In this document: one piece after another, positions 37,111 to 46,323 of the stretch
Numbering within the stretch: position 1 is the first letter of the stretch
How the letters are laid out: every line of letters begins with the position of its first letter
NCBI RefSeq assembly: GCF_003234185.1
Contig: NZ_QKSM01000001.1
Span: 496,001-560,000 of the forward strand
Length of the DNA: 64,000 bases
Direction of reading: 5' to 3'
DNA from: Curtobacterium sp. MCSS17_008
GTDB taxonomy: Bacteria; Actinomycetota; Actinomycetes; Actinomycetales; Microbacteriaceae
Notes under the pieces: generated by a model
The model's database searches: none
Seen by the model: only the letters and a program-made list of their open reading frames with translations
Told to the model about the DNA's origin: nothing
Position numbers and translations under genes: made by a program

Positions 37111-38064
37111 GTGACCCGGTTCCTCGTCGGGCGACTGCTCCTGCTCGTCGTCGGCCTGCTCGTGGCGAGCATCATCGTGTTCGCCACGCTGCGGGTGCTC
37201 CCCGGTGACGTCGCGCAGGTCGTCGCCGGCACCCAGTCCACGCCGGCGCAGGTCGACCAGCTCCGGCAGCAGCTCGGGCTCGACCGCCCCGTCGTGGTGC
37301 AGTACGTCGACTGGATCGGCGGCGTGCTCCGCGGCGACCTCGGTCGCTCCCTCGTGACGAACGGCGCCGTCGGTCCGGAGATCGCCGAGAAGCTCGCGGT
37401 CACCCTGCCGCTCGCGGCCATGTCCCTCGTCGCTGCGCTCGTCCTCGGGGTGCCGCTCGGCGTGCTCGCCGCGGTCCTCCGACGCCGCGCTGGAGGGGCG
37501 CTCATCGGGTTCGTCGCGCAGGCCGTCGCCGCGGTGCCCGTGGTGTGGGCCGGGATGCTCCTCATCGCACTGTTCGCCGTCACGCTGCACTGGCTGCCGA
37601 CGCAGGGCTTCCCGCTCGACGGGTGGGACGAACCCGGCCGGGCGTTCTCGTCGCTCGTGCTCCCGGCGCTCACCATCGGGGCCGTCGAGGGTGCCGTGAT
37701 CCTCCGCTTCACCCGGTCCGCCACGCTCACCGTGCTCGACGCCGACCACGTCCGGACCGCCGCCGCGATCGGCCTCACCCGCACGCAGGCGCTCCTGCGG
37801 CACGGGTTGCCCTCCGTGGCCCTCACCGTGCTCGCAGTCCTCGGCGTGCAGATCGCCGGGCTCCTCGTCGGTGCCGTCGTCGTCGAGCAGCTGTTCTCGC
37901 TCCCCGGTGTCGGTCGGATGCTCGTGACCGACGTCGGACGCCGCGACGTCACGAAGGTGCAGTCCGAACTCCTCGTGCTCACCGGCCTCGTGCTGCTCGT
38001 CGGGTTCGCGGTGGACGTCGTGCACCGCGCGCTCGACCCACGGCAGCGGGAGGTGGGCGAGTGA
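37111..38064 (+). CDS. ABC transporter permease (DppB type)
   Basis: A 317-residue membrane subunit with six predicted helices. The permease-ATPase contact loop is RTAAAIGLTRTQALLRHGLP, of the EAA type. N-terminal LPGDVAQVVAG and GDLGRSLV are typical of DppB. It ends in a GTGA overlap with the second permease. Confidence 0.93.
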   Translation: MTRFLVGRLLLLVVGLLVASIIVFATLRVLPGDVAQVVAGTQSTPAQVDQLRQQLGLDRPVVVQYVDWIGGVLRGDLGRSLVTNGAVGPEIAEKLAVTLPLAAMSLVAALVLGVPLGVLAAVLRRRAGGALIGFVAQAVAAVPVVWAGMLLIALFAVTLHWLPTQGFPLDGWDEPGRAFSSLVLPALTIGAVEGAVILRFTRSATLTVLDADHVRTAAAIGLTRTQALLRHGLPSVALTVLAVLGVQIAGLLVGAVVVEQLFSLPGVGRMLVTDVGRRDVTKVQSELLVLTGLVLLVGFAVDVVHRALDPRQREVGE

Positions 38065-38963
38065 TCCGCCGGCTCCTGGCACGGCCGACCGGCGGCTTCG
38101 CCGTGGTGGTCCTCGCGCTCCTGGTCGTCCTCGCCGCGGTCTCGCTGGTCTGGACGCCGCAGGACCCGTTCCGCACCGATCCCTTCCGGCAGTGGGCGGC
38201 GCCGAGCCCCGCACACTGGTTCGGCACCGACGCCTCCGGGCGGGACATCGCGAGCTACCTGCTCGCCGGTACCCGGACGACCGTGCTCGTCGCGGTCGGG
38301 TCCGGCGTCGTGGCGAGCGTGGTCGGCATCGCGCTCACCGCGATCGGTTCGCTGACGGCACGGTGGGTCCGCGAGGGCACCGCCGTGCTCCTCGACATCC
38401 TCGTCGCCTTCCCGACGCTGCTCACCGCCATGCTCCTGACGGCCGTGTTCGGTGGTTCGCTCGGCATCGTGGTGGTGAGCGTCGGGCTGTCCTTCGGCGT
38501 CACGATCGCCCGGGTCGCACGCGGCGAGATCCGCCGCATCGCCCGGAGCGACTACGTGGTCGCCGCCCGGGCCTCCGGAGTCGGCCCCGTCGGCGTGCTC
38601 ACCCGGCACCTCGTCCCGAACGCCGCACCGCTCTTCACCGTGCAGCTGTCACTCGCGATGGCGACCGCGGTCCTCGCCGAGGCCGGGTTGTCGTACCTCG
38701 GGTACGGCGCAGGGTCGGACACCGCCTCGTGGGGCAACATGCTCGCCGACCTGCAGACGTACATCGGCGTCCACCCCTGGAGCGCCACCTGGCCCGGCGC
38801 GGCCATCGCCCTCGTCGTCGCGGCGCTCTCGCTGCTCGGCGACGCGGTCCGCGATGCGACGGACCCGCGCCTGACCACGGGCGACCGCGCAGCGACGGGC
38901 ACGGGCGACCGCGACGCGGACGACGCCGCCACGACCACCACGACCCCGGGCGTGACGGCATGA
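38061..38963 (+). CDS. ABC transporter permease (DppC type)
   Basis: A 300-residue membrane subunit. HWFGTDASGRDIAS is the hallmark of DppC-type permeases, and the coupling loop is VVAARASGVGPVGVLTRHLV. A Thr/Asp-rich cytoplasmic tail of about 30 residues (ending TTTTTPGVTA) is unusual. Overlaps both neighbours by 4 nt. Confidence 0.93.
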   Translation: MIRRLLARPTGGFAVVVLALLVVLAAVSLVWTPQDPFRTDPFRQWAAPSPAHWFGTDASGRDIASYLLAGTRTTVLVAVGSGVVASVVGIALTAIGSLTARWVREGTAVLLDILVAFPTLLTAMLLTAVFGGSLGIVVVSVGLSFGVTIARVARGEIRRIARSDYVVAARASGVGPVGVLTRHLVPNAAPLFTVQLSLAMATAVLAEAGLSYLGYGAGSDTASWGNMLADLQTYIGVHPWSATWPGAAIALVVAALSLLGDAVRDATDPRLTTGDRAATGTGDRDADDAATTTTTPGVTA

Positions 38964-39763
38964 GCGACCAGCGCCCGGACCGCGACGGACTCGAGGTGCG
39001 CGGCCTCACGGTCCGCATCGCGGGACGGACGGTGCTCGACGACGTGACGTTCACCGTGCCTCCCGGCCGACGCGTCGGCGTCATCGGCGCCTCCGGCTCC
39101 GGCAAGTCGATGACCTCGCTCGCCCTGATGGGTCTCGAACCGAGCGGGGCCGAGGTGACCGGGAGCATCCGGATCGACGGCACCGAGCTCGTCGGCCTGC
39201 GCGACCGGGACCGCGCGCGGCACCGCGGGACGGGCGTCGGCATGGTGTTCCAGGAGCCCGCGACCGCCCTCGACCCGCTGCGGCGGGTCGGCGCGCAGAT
39301 CGCGGAGCCGATCCGGCTGCACCGCGGCCTCGACCGCCGTGCGTCGGCGACGGCGGCCGTCGCGCTGGCCGACGCGGTCGGGCTGCCGGATCCGGTCTCC
39401 TTGCTCCGGCAGTACCCGCACCAGCTGTCGGGCGGGCAGCGGCAACGCATCTGCATCGCGATGGCGATGGCCGGCTCCCCCGCCTACCTGGTCGCCGACG
39501 AGCCGACGACCGCGCTCGACGTGACGACCGAGGCACGCATCCTGGAGCTCTTCGAGCGGCTGTCCACCGACCGGGGCACCGGGATGCTCTTCGTGACGCA
39601 CGACCTGGCGGTGCTCGCCCGCATCGCCGACACCGCGGTCGTGCTCGACCACGGCAGCGTCGTCGAGCAGGGTTCCGTCCGCGCCCTGCTCGACGCTCCG
39701 CAGCACCCGGCGACGGCGGCACTCGTCGAGGCCGCCCGCGCCACCGCCAGGAGGACCCCGTGA
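38960..39763 (+). CDS. ABC transporter ATP-binding protein (DppD type)
   Basis: A 267-residue ATPase. Walker A GASGSGKSM, Q-loop MVFQEPATALDPLRR, signature LSGGQRQR, Walker B YLVADEPT, switch FVTHDLAV. The usual Cys-rich C-terminal oligopeptide extension of DppD proteins is short or absent. ATGA overlap with the permease. Confidence 0.92.
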   Translation: MSDQRPDRDGLEVRGLTVRIAGRTVLDDVTFTVPPGRRVGVIGASGSGKSMTSLALMGLEPSGAEVTGSIRIDGTELVGLRDRDRARHRGTGVGMVFQEPATALDPLRRVGAQIAEPIRLHRGLDRRASATAAVALADAVGLPDPVSLLRQYPHQLSGGQRQRICIAMAMAGSPAYLVADEPTTALDVTTEARILELFERLSTDRGTGMLFVTHDLAVLARIADTAVVLDHGSVVEQGSVRALLDAPQHPATAALVEAARATARRTP

Positions 39764-40545
39764 CCGCTCCCGTCCTCGAGGGCACCGACCTCCACCGCAC
39801 GTACCGGCTCCCCCGGCGCGGGCCGTTCGAGCCCGGTCCGGTGCGGACCGCGGTCGACGGCGTCGACCTCTCGGTCTCCCCCGGATCGCGACTGGGCATC
39901 GTCGGCGAGTCGGGCTCCGGCAAGTCCACCCTGGTCCGCCTGCTCGCCGGTCTGGAGGCACCCTCCTCCGGCACCGTGTCGGCCGGCGGCCGTCCGGTGG
40001 TCGCCTCCGCGTCCGCGTCCGCGATGCGCTGGTTCCGTCGCGAGACCGGCGTGGTCTTCCAGGACCCGTACGCGTCCCTCGACCCCCGGATGCGCGTCGG
40101 CACCATCGTCGCCGAGCCGCTGCGCGCCCTGCGGGTGCCCGGCTCGCACGCCGGCCTGGTCCGCGACGTGCTCGAACGCGTGGACCTGCCGGCCGACGCC
40201 GCGGAGCGCTACCCGCACGAGTTCTCCGGTGGGCAGCGGCAGCGGATCGCGATCGCCCGGGCCGTCGTGCACCGGCCGCGGATCCTGTTCGGGGACGAGC
40301 CGATGAGCGCCCTCGACGTGGTCGTCCGCGCCCGGGTGATCGACCTGTTCCGCTCCCTCGCCGACGACCTCGGGCTCACGCTCGTGCTCGTGTCGCACGA
40401 CATCGGCGTCGTGCAGCGGCTGTGCGACACCGTCGCGGTGCTCTCGGCCGGCCGGATCGTCGAGCAGGGGCCGGTCTCGCTGCTCGACGACCCGCAGCAC
40501 GCCGTGACCCGGGCGCTGGTGGCGGCGGCGCCGACGCTGCCGTAG
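39760..40545 (+). CDS. ABC transporter ATP-binding protein (DppF type)
   Basis: A 261-residue ATPase, second of the pair. Walker A GESGSGKST, Q-loop VVFQDPYASLDPRM (the DppF pattern), signature FSGGQRQR, Walker B ILFGDEPMSALD, switch LVSHDIGV. GTGA overlap with the DppD-type gene completes a five-gene importer. Confidence 0.92.
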   Translation: MTAPVLEGTDLHRTYRLPRRGPFEPGPVRTAVDGVDLSVSPGSRLGIVGESGSGKSTLVRLLAGLEAPSSGTVSAGGRPVVASASASAMRWFRRETGVVFQDPYASLDPRMRVGTIVAEPLRALRVPGSHAGLVRDVLERVDLPADAAERYPHEFSGGQRQRIAIARAVVHRPRILFGDEPMSALDVVVRARVIDLFRSLADDLGLTLVLVSHDIGVVQRLCDTVAVLSAGRIVEQGPVSLLDDPQHAVTRALVAAAPTLP

Positions 40546-40608
40546 GGGCGCGGGCGGGGGCAAGCGGGGGCGCGACCGGGCATCGGTTCGAGCGACAGGA
40601 CCGCCGTC

Positions 40609-40631
40609 GTGCGACGACCACGACGTCGCAC
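40609..40631. terminator. Hairpin between the importer operon and amidase
   Basis: Perfect 8-bp stem GTGCGACG/CGTCGCAC with a 7-nt loop, in the 150-bp gap between convergent genes. No U-tract on either side; possibly bidirectional. Confidence 0.45.
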
Positions 40632-40695
40632 CGGGCGTCGGCCCACGATCACCCGCGGACACGGCAGCCGACACCGCGCCGGCGCCAGCCCCGCG

Positions 40696-42135
40696 TCACC
40701 ACACCGCCGGGTGCCTCCGCTGCCAGCGCAGTCGTCGCTCGAGCTGCGCACCGATCGCGAGCAACACGCGCTCCCCGCCCGGACGCCCGATCAGCTGCAC
40801 GCCCATCGGCAGTCCGGCGCCGTCGGGGTGCCCCTCCTCGGTGACGCCGACCGGCAGCGTGATCGCAGGCAGCCCCGACACGTTGACCATCGACGTCCAC
40901 GGCGAGTAGGCGCACTGTCGTCGGAAGTCCTCCTCCGGGTCGTCGCCGTACCACCCGAGCGGCCGCGGCGTGAGCGCCAGGGTCGGCGTGAGCACGGCGT
41001 CGAAGCGGTCGAACGCACGGATCAGCCCGGCCGAGAACCCGTCGAGCGCGGTCATCGCGTCGAGGACCCGCGTCGCGGTGAGGTGCTGCGCCCGGTCGAC
41101 GAGCCACGCCACGAGCGGTGTGAGCCGCGCCAGGTCGATGCCCGGCACGCGCGGCAGCCCCGCTGCGCCCGACTCCCACGCCACGCGGAAGGCGTCGGCG
41201 TACGGCAGCCGGGGCATCGCGACGTCCTCGACACCGTGGCCGACCTCGCCGAGGACCCGTACGGCCGTCTCGACGGCGGCCCGGGCGGCGGGGTCCACCA
41301 CGACGTCGACCGCGTCGTCCCACGGGGAGCCGTCCAGGAGCCCCACGACGAAGCGTCCTTCGCCCCGGACGGCGGCGGCGGTGAAGGGGCCGTCGCCGAC
41401 GTCGGGCGTGACGAGCGCGGAGGGGGACGGCTCGGGCAGCCCGGTCGGCGCGACGAGGGCGTCGAGGAGCATCCCCGCGTCCGCGACGTTCCGGGTGATC
41501 GGCCCGGCGACGCTCAGACCACCGAGCCCGGACCGGCCGGGCATCGACGGCACGCGGCCGCGGCTCGGCTTCAGGCCGACCAGGCCCGTCGCGGCGGCGG
41601 GGATGCGCACCGATCCCCCGCCGTCCGTCCCGACGGCGGCGGGGACGAGTCCGGCGGCGACAGCCACGGCGGTACCGCTCGACGACCCACCGGGAGCCCG
41701 CGTGGTGTCGTACGGGTTCCTGGTGGTGCCGAACCGGGTCTCCGACGACGACGACATGCCGAACTCGGGCGACGTCGTCTTGCCGAGGCTGATCGTGCCC
41801 GCTGCGGCGAGCGCCGCCACCAGGGGGTGGTCGGCCGTCGCGGGCGTCACGGGCAGTGCCACGGAGCCGTGCCGGGTGGGGACGCCGGCGCGGTCGTACA
41901 GGTCCTTGTCCGCGGTCGGCAGGCCCCACAGCGGTCGGGAGGTCGGGACGAGCGATCCCAGCTGTTCCGCCCGCGACCGTGCGGTGTCGGCGGTGACGGT
42001 GACGAACGCACCGAGCGAGGGGTCGAGTCGCTCGATGCGGGCGAGGTAGTGCTCGGTGACCTCGAGCACGGTGGCGTCACCCCGGCGGACCCAGTCCCAG
42101 AGTTCCTGGGCGGACAGGTGGTGGAGTTCGAACAC
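40696..42135 (-). CDS. Amidase-signature family amidohydrolase
   Basis: Hydrolyses an amide bond with a Ser-cisSer-Lys triad: K77 in LPTADKDLY, cis-Ser in the GGSSSG run at 149-154, nucleophile S175 in GTDGGGSVRIPA. The 479-residue length is normal for stand-alone amidases; GatA-specific features are not evident and no gatB/gatC lies near. Substrate unknown. The GTG start follows TAGGCT by 8 nt. Confidence 0.92.
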   Translation of the reverse strand: MFELHHLSAQELWDWVRRGDATVLEVTEHYLARIERLDPSLGAFVTVTADTARSRAEQLGSLVPTSRPLWGLPTADKDLYDRAGVPTRHGSVALPVTPATADHPLVAALAAAGTISLGKTTSPEFGMSSSSETRFGTTRNPYDTTRAPGGSSSGTAVAVAAGLVPAAVGTDGGGSVRIPAAATGLVGLKPSRGRVPSMPGRSGLGGLSVAGPITRNVADAGMLLDALVAPTGLPEPSPSALVTPDVGDGPFTAAAVRGEGRFVVGLLDGSPWDDAVDVVVDPAARAAVETAVRVLGEVGHGVEDVAMPRLPYADAFRVAWESGAAGLPRVPGIDLARLTPLVAWLVDRAQHLTATRVLDAMTALDGFSAGLIRAFDRFDAVLTPTLALTPRPLGWYGDDPEEDFRRQCAYSPWTSMVNVSGLPAITLPVGVTEEGHPDGAGLPMGVQLIGRPGGERVLLAIGAQLERRLRWQRRHPAVW

Positions 42136-42143
42136 GGTCCCCG

Positions 42144-42149
42144 AGCCTA
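42144..42149 (-). promoter_or_regulatory. Amidase -10 box (leaderless)
   Basis: Minus-strand TAGGCT, 8 nt before GTG 42135. It coincides with the stop codon of the NmrA-like gene. Confidence 0.5.
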
Positions 42150-43076
42150 GGCGTGCGCGGGGGTGCCGAGGTGTGCCGCGAGCACGTCGCGGACGGTGGT
42201 CCAGTCGTGCGGGCCGTAGCGGTCGTTCGCCACGTGGTGCAGTTCGGCCTCGCCGCTGAACATGCTCACGAAGTACTGCATGCCCTGCCACGCGGGGAAC
42301 GGTTCGGCGTCGTCGGCCTTCGACAGACGCCGTCCGACGCGTGCCATGGCGGAGAGCGTGCCCGCGGTCCCCGCCCACTGCGTGCGGAAGCGGGTGCCGG
42401 TGAGCCGCGAGAGCGTGTCCGCGACGCTCCGCGCCGTCACCCGGTCGCCGGCGACCTCGACCACGCGCGGGGCGTCCGGGTCGAGGGCGACGCGTACCGT
42501 GACCCAGGCGGTGTCGTCCTTCGTGGTGAAGTCGAGCACCTGGTCCGGGGAGGACCAGTACAGCACCGTGCGGCGGTCGAACAGGATCATCGGGGCCTGG
42601 CCGGTGAGCATGTCCGTGAAGGCGCCGTTCAGCACCGAGGTCGCCCGGATCGCTGCGGCGTCGACCGTCGCGGCGAACTCGCGGCGCAGCTCGAAGTTGC
42701 GGTTCGTTCCCGGGGTGACGGCCCGGTAGTCGGCCGAGTAGTCGGACGGCACGAACCGGGGTACGCCGGCGTCGACCGCTGCCCGGAGCAGGGCGGTCTG
42801 TGCGTCGACGATCACGGACCGCGTGCCGCTGAGCGCCGAGACCACGACGTCGACCCCGGCGAGCGCCGTCACGAGCGCTCGGTGGTCGTCGTACGCGGCG
42901 GTGGCCAGTGACACGCGGTCGGACAGTGCTCCGAGCCGCTCGGCTGCGGGTGAGGAGCCGGAGCGGCTGAGCGCGCGGACGCGGACGTCGTGGTCGTGGT
43001 CGTGGTCGAGGAGCGCGCGCACGATGCGTGTGCCGAGGTCGCCGGTGGCGCCGGCGACGAGGACGGTGGTGGTCAT
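42147..43076 (-). CDS. NmrA-like NAD(P)-binding protein
   Basis: A 309-residue Rossmann protein of the atypical SDR group. Nucleotide loop VAGATGDLGTRIVRAL at the N-terminus, VVSALSG after strand 4, and PSDYSADYRAVTPG where classical SDRs have YxxxK. A His-Asp-His-Asp run (residues about 25-30) is odd. Could be a redox sensor or an isoflavone-reductase-like enzyme. Divergent from the CPBP gene. Confidence 0.85.
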   Translation of the reverse strand: MTTTVLVAGATGDLGTRIVRALLDHDHDHDVRVRALSRSGSSPAAERLGALSDRVSLATAAYDDHRALVTALAGVDVVVSALSGTRSVIVDAQTALLRAAVDAGVPRFVPSDYSADYRAVTPGTNRNFELRREFAATVDAAAIRATSVLNGAFTDMLTGQAPMILFDRRTVLYWSSPDQVLDFTTKDDTAWVTVRVALDPDAPRVVEVAGDRVTARSVADTLSRLTGTRFRTQWAGTAGTLSAMARVGRRLSKADDAEPFPAWQGMQYFVSMFSGEAELHHVANDRYGPHDWTTVRDVLAAHLGTPAHA

Positions 43077-43083
43077 GCCCCCG

Positions 43084-43089
43084 ACGCTA
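43084..43089 (-). promoter_or_regulatory. NmrA-like gene -10 box (leaderless)
   Basis: Minus-strand TAGCGT, 7 nt before the ATG at 43076; same TAGCGTCGG context as the divergent CPBP promoter. Confidence 0.5.
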
Positions 43090-43183
43090 CGCACGGACGG
43101 CGGGGTCGGCCCGGTCTTGCATCCTTCGGTGGAACTCCCCGTGGTGCGTCCCTCCGCCGGTCGTCCCGGCGCGCGGGCGTTCC

Positions 43184-43189
43184 TAGCGT
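43184..43189 (+). promoter_or_regulatory. CPBP gene -10 box (leaderless)
   Basis: TAGCGT, 7 nt before ATG 43197. Confidence 0.5.
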
Positions 43190-43196
43190 CGGTGTC

Positions 43197-44165
43197 ATGA
43201 CGAACACGACCGAAGTCCGGCCCGGCGCCGGCACCGCCACCCCTCGTCCGTCGGGGGTCCGGGGCGTGGTGTCCCGGCACCCGCTCGCCTCCTTCGCCAC
43301 CCTGGCGCTCGGCCTCAGCTGGCTGGCGTGGGTGCCGTACATCCTCAGCCCGCACGGTCTGGGTGTGTGGGACCTCCACTTCCCGGAGTTCCTCGGCTCC
43401 GCCCAGTTCACGGGCATCCTGCCGGGAGCGCTCCTCGGTCCGCTCGGCGGCGCGTTCCTGGTGACCGCGCTGGCCGACGGCCGTCCTGGTCTGCGCCGTT
43501 GGGTGGGCCGCCTCTGGCGCTGGCGGGTCTCCTGGTACTGGTACGCGCTCGCCCTGGTCGGCGTCCCCGCCCTGGTCGTCGTCACCGGGCTGCCGTTCTC
43601 CGGCGGGCAGGTACAGGCGCCGAGCACGCTCGCGCTCCTGGCGCTCGTCCCCGGCCTCGTCGTCCAGCTGTTCACCACGGGGCTGTCCGAGGAGCCCGGC
43701 TGGCGTGACTTCGCGCTCCCCCGGCTGCAGGAGCGCTACGGGCCGCTCGGTGCGGCTGCGGTGCTCGGGCCGCTGTGGGCGCTGTGGCACATGCCGCTGT
43801 ACCTGTCCGACTGGGGCGGGTGGCCGGAGGCGCACTGGTCCGAGCCGCTCGTGTTCGCCCTGTTCACGATCACGTTCAACGTGGTGATGACGTGGGTGTT
43901 CAACCGGACGGGCGAGAGCCTGCCGATCGCCCTGCTCCTGCACGTCGGCGTCAACAACACCATCTCGACCCTGTGGGCGGACATGTACCCGGGGATGACG
44001 GCGGGCACGATGATGCACGGGTTGGCGATCGTGTCGACGGTGGCCGCCGCCGTCCTGCTGGTGGCGACCCGTGGGCGGTTGGGCTACGTCCGGCCGGGAG
44101 GCGCGGATCACCTGCCCGCGTCGGCCTCCGTCCGCCTCGTAGGATCGGATGATGGCACCCGCTGA
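43197..44165 (+). CDS. CPBP-family intramembrane protein
   Basis: A 322-residue protein with about eight membrane helices. The CPBP/CAAX-protease-like motifs are EEPGWRDFALPRL (EExxxR), WALWHMPLY and HVGVNN, which form the intramembrane metal site in Rce1. Likely an intramembrane protease or immunity-type protein. The tail contains one copy of the 11-mer repeat (44095). It overlaps the histidine kinase gene by 14 nt. Confidence 0.87.
   Translation: MTNTTEVRPGAGTATPRPSGVRGVVSRHPLASFATLALGLSWLAWVPYILSPHGLGVWDLHFPEFLGSAQFTGILPGALLGPLGGAFLVTALADGRPGLRRWVGRLWRWRVSWYWYALALVGVPALVVVTGLPFSGGQVQAPSTLALLALVPGLVVQLFTTGLSEEPGWRDFALPRLQERYGPLGAAAVLGPLWALWHMPLYLSDWGGWPEAHWSEPLVFALFTITFNVVMTWVFNRTGESLPIALLLHVGVNNTISTLWADMYPGMTAGTMMHGLAIVSTVAAAVLLVATRGRLGYVRPGGADHLPASASVRLVGSDDGTR
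44140..44145 (+). promoter_or_regulatory. Histidine kinase -10 box (leaderless)
   Basis: TAGGAT, 6 nt before ATG 44152, inside the end of the CPBP gene. Confidence 0.5.
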
Positions 44166-45501
44166 GGCCCGCGACGCGCACGTCGCCGCCCCGTCCCGCC
44201 CGGAGCGGGACGCCGGCGGCGGCCGTGTCCGTCGCACCGACGTCCTGGTCGCCGTCGCGACCGCCGTCGTCTCGCTCGGGCTGCTGCTCGGGCTGCCGCC
44301 GCTCGACGCCGCCGACCCGGACACCCTCGGCCGGCCGCTCTCGGCTCCCGCGGTCGGCGGTGCTGACTGGACGGCGACCGCGCTCGGGCTCCTGGTGCAG
44401 TCCGCGGTCCTGCTCGGTGCTCGTCGGGCTCCCCGGGCGGTCCTGCTCGCGGTCGCTGCCGTACCCGTCCTCGTGGTCGCCGTCACCTCCGGCGGCGACC
44501 TGTTCGGCATCACCGCGCTCCCCGTCGTCGTGGCGGTGGTCCTCGCCGCCGTGCGGGTACCCCTCGCGCGGCTCTGGCCCTCGGTCGTCGGGGCGGCGGC
44601 TCTCGTGGCTGCCGGCGCCGCGGGCAACTGGATCAAGCTGAACGGCGCGCTGTCCGGCCGCTCCCTCGGCGAAGCACTCGTCGACGCGCTCCCACAGGGC
44701 GTCACGCAGGCCATCGGTGCCGTCGGGCTCCCGCTCGTCGTGGCGCTCGTGGTGCGGTCCCGGCGCGAGGTCCGGGCCGCGAAGGACGCCGAGGTCGCGG
44801 CCCGCACCGCCGAGGCGTCGGCAGTGTTCCGCGAACAGGACGCCCGGGTCGACGCGGCGGTCTCCCGGGAACGCGCCGCGATGGCACGGGAGCTGCACGA
44901 CATCGCCGCGCACCACCTGTCCGGCATCGCGCTGATGTCCGCCGTGATCGACCGGCAGATCGACACCGACCCGGCCGCCGCGCACGAGGGCGTCCGTCAG
45001 GTGCGGGAGCAGAGCACCGCGGTGCTCGAGGACCTCCGCCGTCTGGTCGGGCTGCTCCGTGACGACGCCCCGGCCGAACGGGCGGTGGAGACCGTCGCCG
45101 GGATCGTCGACCTGGTCGAACGGGCGCGGTACCGGTCGGACGTGCGACTCGAGGTCCTCGCCGGCGACCGCCCGCTCGCCGAGGGCGTCGGCCCCCTCGC
45201 GCAGCTCGCCGCCCACCGCGCCGCACAGGAGGCCCTGGCGAACGCCGCCCTGCACGCTCCCGGTGCCGCGGTCACCGTGACGATCGACGACCGCGCCGAC
45301 GACCAGCTGGAGCTCCGGGTGGAGAACGCCGCACCCGCCGCACCGGCGTCGGGGAGCACGGCAGCGGGCGGGAACGGACTGCGCGGCATGCGCGAGCGGG
45401 CGGACCTGGTGGGGGCGCGCCTCCAGACCGGTCCGACGGAGACGGGAGGCTGGTCGGTGACGCTGGGACTCGGACGTGAGGCGCCGGAGGTGACCCCGTG
45501 A
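44152..45501 (+). CDS. Two-component sensor histidine kinase (HisKA_3 type)
   Basis: A 449-residue membrane kinase: about six N-terminal helices (30-205), HisKA_3 dimerisation domain with phospho-His H249 in ARELHDIAAHHLSG, and a C-terminal ATPase with GGNGLRGMRERADLVG. No large extracellular sensor domain, so it may sense the membrane. An ATG one codon upstream (44149) is also possible. Overlaps the response regulator by 4 nt. Confidence 0.92.
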   Translation: MAPAEARDAHVAAPSRPERDAGGGRVRRTDVLVAVATAVVSLGLLLGLPPLDAADPDTLGRPLSAPAVGGADWTATALGLLVQSAVLLGARRAPRAVLLAVAAVPVLVVAVTSGGDLFGITALPVVVAVVLAAVRVPLARLWPSVVGAAALVAAGAAGNWIKLNGALSGRSLGEALVDALPQGVTQAIGAVGLPLVVALVVRSRREVRAAKDAEVAARTAEASAVFREQDARVDAAVSRERAAMARELHDIAAHHLSGIALMSAVIDRQIDTDPAAAHEGVRQVREQSTAVLEDLRRLVGLLRDDAPAERAVETVAGIVDLVERARYRSDVRLEVLAGDRPLAEGVGPLAQLAAHRAAQEALANAALHAPGAAVTVTIDDRADDQLELRVENAAPAAPASGSTAAGGNGLRGMRERADLVGARLQTGPTETGGWSVTLGLGREAPEVTP

Positions 45502-46166
45502 TCCGGGTGCTCGTCGCGGACGACCAGCCGCTGGTGCGGGCTGGGGTGTCGACGCTCCTGGCGGCCGAGCCGGACGTCGAGGTCGTCGGCGTGGCGGCGG
45601 ACGGCGGCGAGGCGCTCGCGCTCGCGCGGACCACCCGACCGGACGTCGCCGTGCTCGACATCCGGATGCCGGTGCGGAACGGCATCGAGGTCGCACGGGA
45701 ACTCTGCGCGCCGGACGCGGACCCGGCCGTACCGACGCTGATGCTGACGACGTTCGACCTCGACGACCTGGTGTTCGGGGCGCTCGAGGCGGGGGCGTCC
45801 GGGTTCCTGCTCAAGGACGCGGAGCCCGACGTGATCGTCGAGGCGGTGCGGCAGGTCGCTGCGGGCAACGGCACGATCGACCAGAGCCTCACCCGCCGGG
45901 TGCTGCGGGAGTTCGTGTCGCGACGGAGCCTGCAGCCGGTGACGGGTGACCGTGCTTCGGAGGTGCTGACCTCGCGGGAGCGCGACGTGCTGCTGCTCCT
46001 GGCGCAGGGCATGTCGAACGAGGAGATCGCGGCGGAGCTCGTCGTCGAGGTCTCGACCGTCAAGTCGCACCTGGCTCGGATGCTGCCGAAGCTCGGGGTC
46101 CGCTCGCGGCTGCAGGCCGTGGTGTGGGCGTACCAGAACCGGGTCGTGTCGGTGCCGGAGGGGTAG
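45498..46166 (+). CDS. NarL/LuxR-family response regulator
   Basis: A 222-residue regulator. Receiver domain with D8/D9, phospho-Asp D54 in AVLDIRMPVR and Lys in FLLKDAEP; LuxR-type helix-turn-helix at about 150-215 (LTSRERDVLLLLAQGMSNEEI). The partner is the kinase it overlaps. Targets may include the adjacent CPBP gene. Confidence 0.94.
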   Translation: MIRVLVADDQPLVRAGVSTLLAAEPDVEVVGVAADGGEALALARTTRPDVAVLDIRMPVRNGIEVARELCAPDADPAVPTLMLTTFDLDDLVFGALEAGASGFLLKDAEPDVIVEAVRQVAAGNGTIDQSLTRRVLREFVSRRSLQPVTGDRASEVLTSRERDVLLLLAQGMSNEEIAAELVVEVSTVKSHLARMLPKLGVRSRLQAVVWAYQNRVVSVPEG

Positions 46167-46186
46167 GCGCAGGCGGCGGCGGGTCC

Positions 46187-46247
46187 TTCCGGGCGTACCT
46201 GGTCGTTCCGGGCGTACCTGGTCCTCCTGTTCCACCAGGTACGCCCG
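46187..46247. terminator. Hairpin with duplicated left arm
   Basis: TTCCGGGCGTACCTGGTC occurs twice in tandem (46187-46204 and 46206-46223). Either copy can pair with the downstream complement (46234-46247); the near copy gives a perfect 14-bp stem (46209-46222) with an 11-nt loop. Lies between convergent genes, so likely a terminator. Confidence 0.6.
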
Positions 46248-46323
46248 ATCCCGCCAGGCATCGCATCCGCTTTGGGAACGAACGGGCACGCCCGGACAGG
46301 CGGACAGGCGTGCGGTCGCCGTG

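Noticed and set aside
35337-38609. 1090-residue open frame on the minus strand
   Set aside because: Antisense to the importer operon; no start signal and no recognisable fold.
40696-42135. GatA subunit of the amidotransferase
   Set aside because: No gatB or gatC adjacent and no GatA-specific features evident; a stand-alone amidase fits better.
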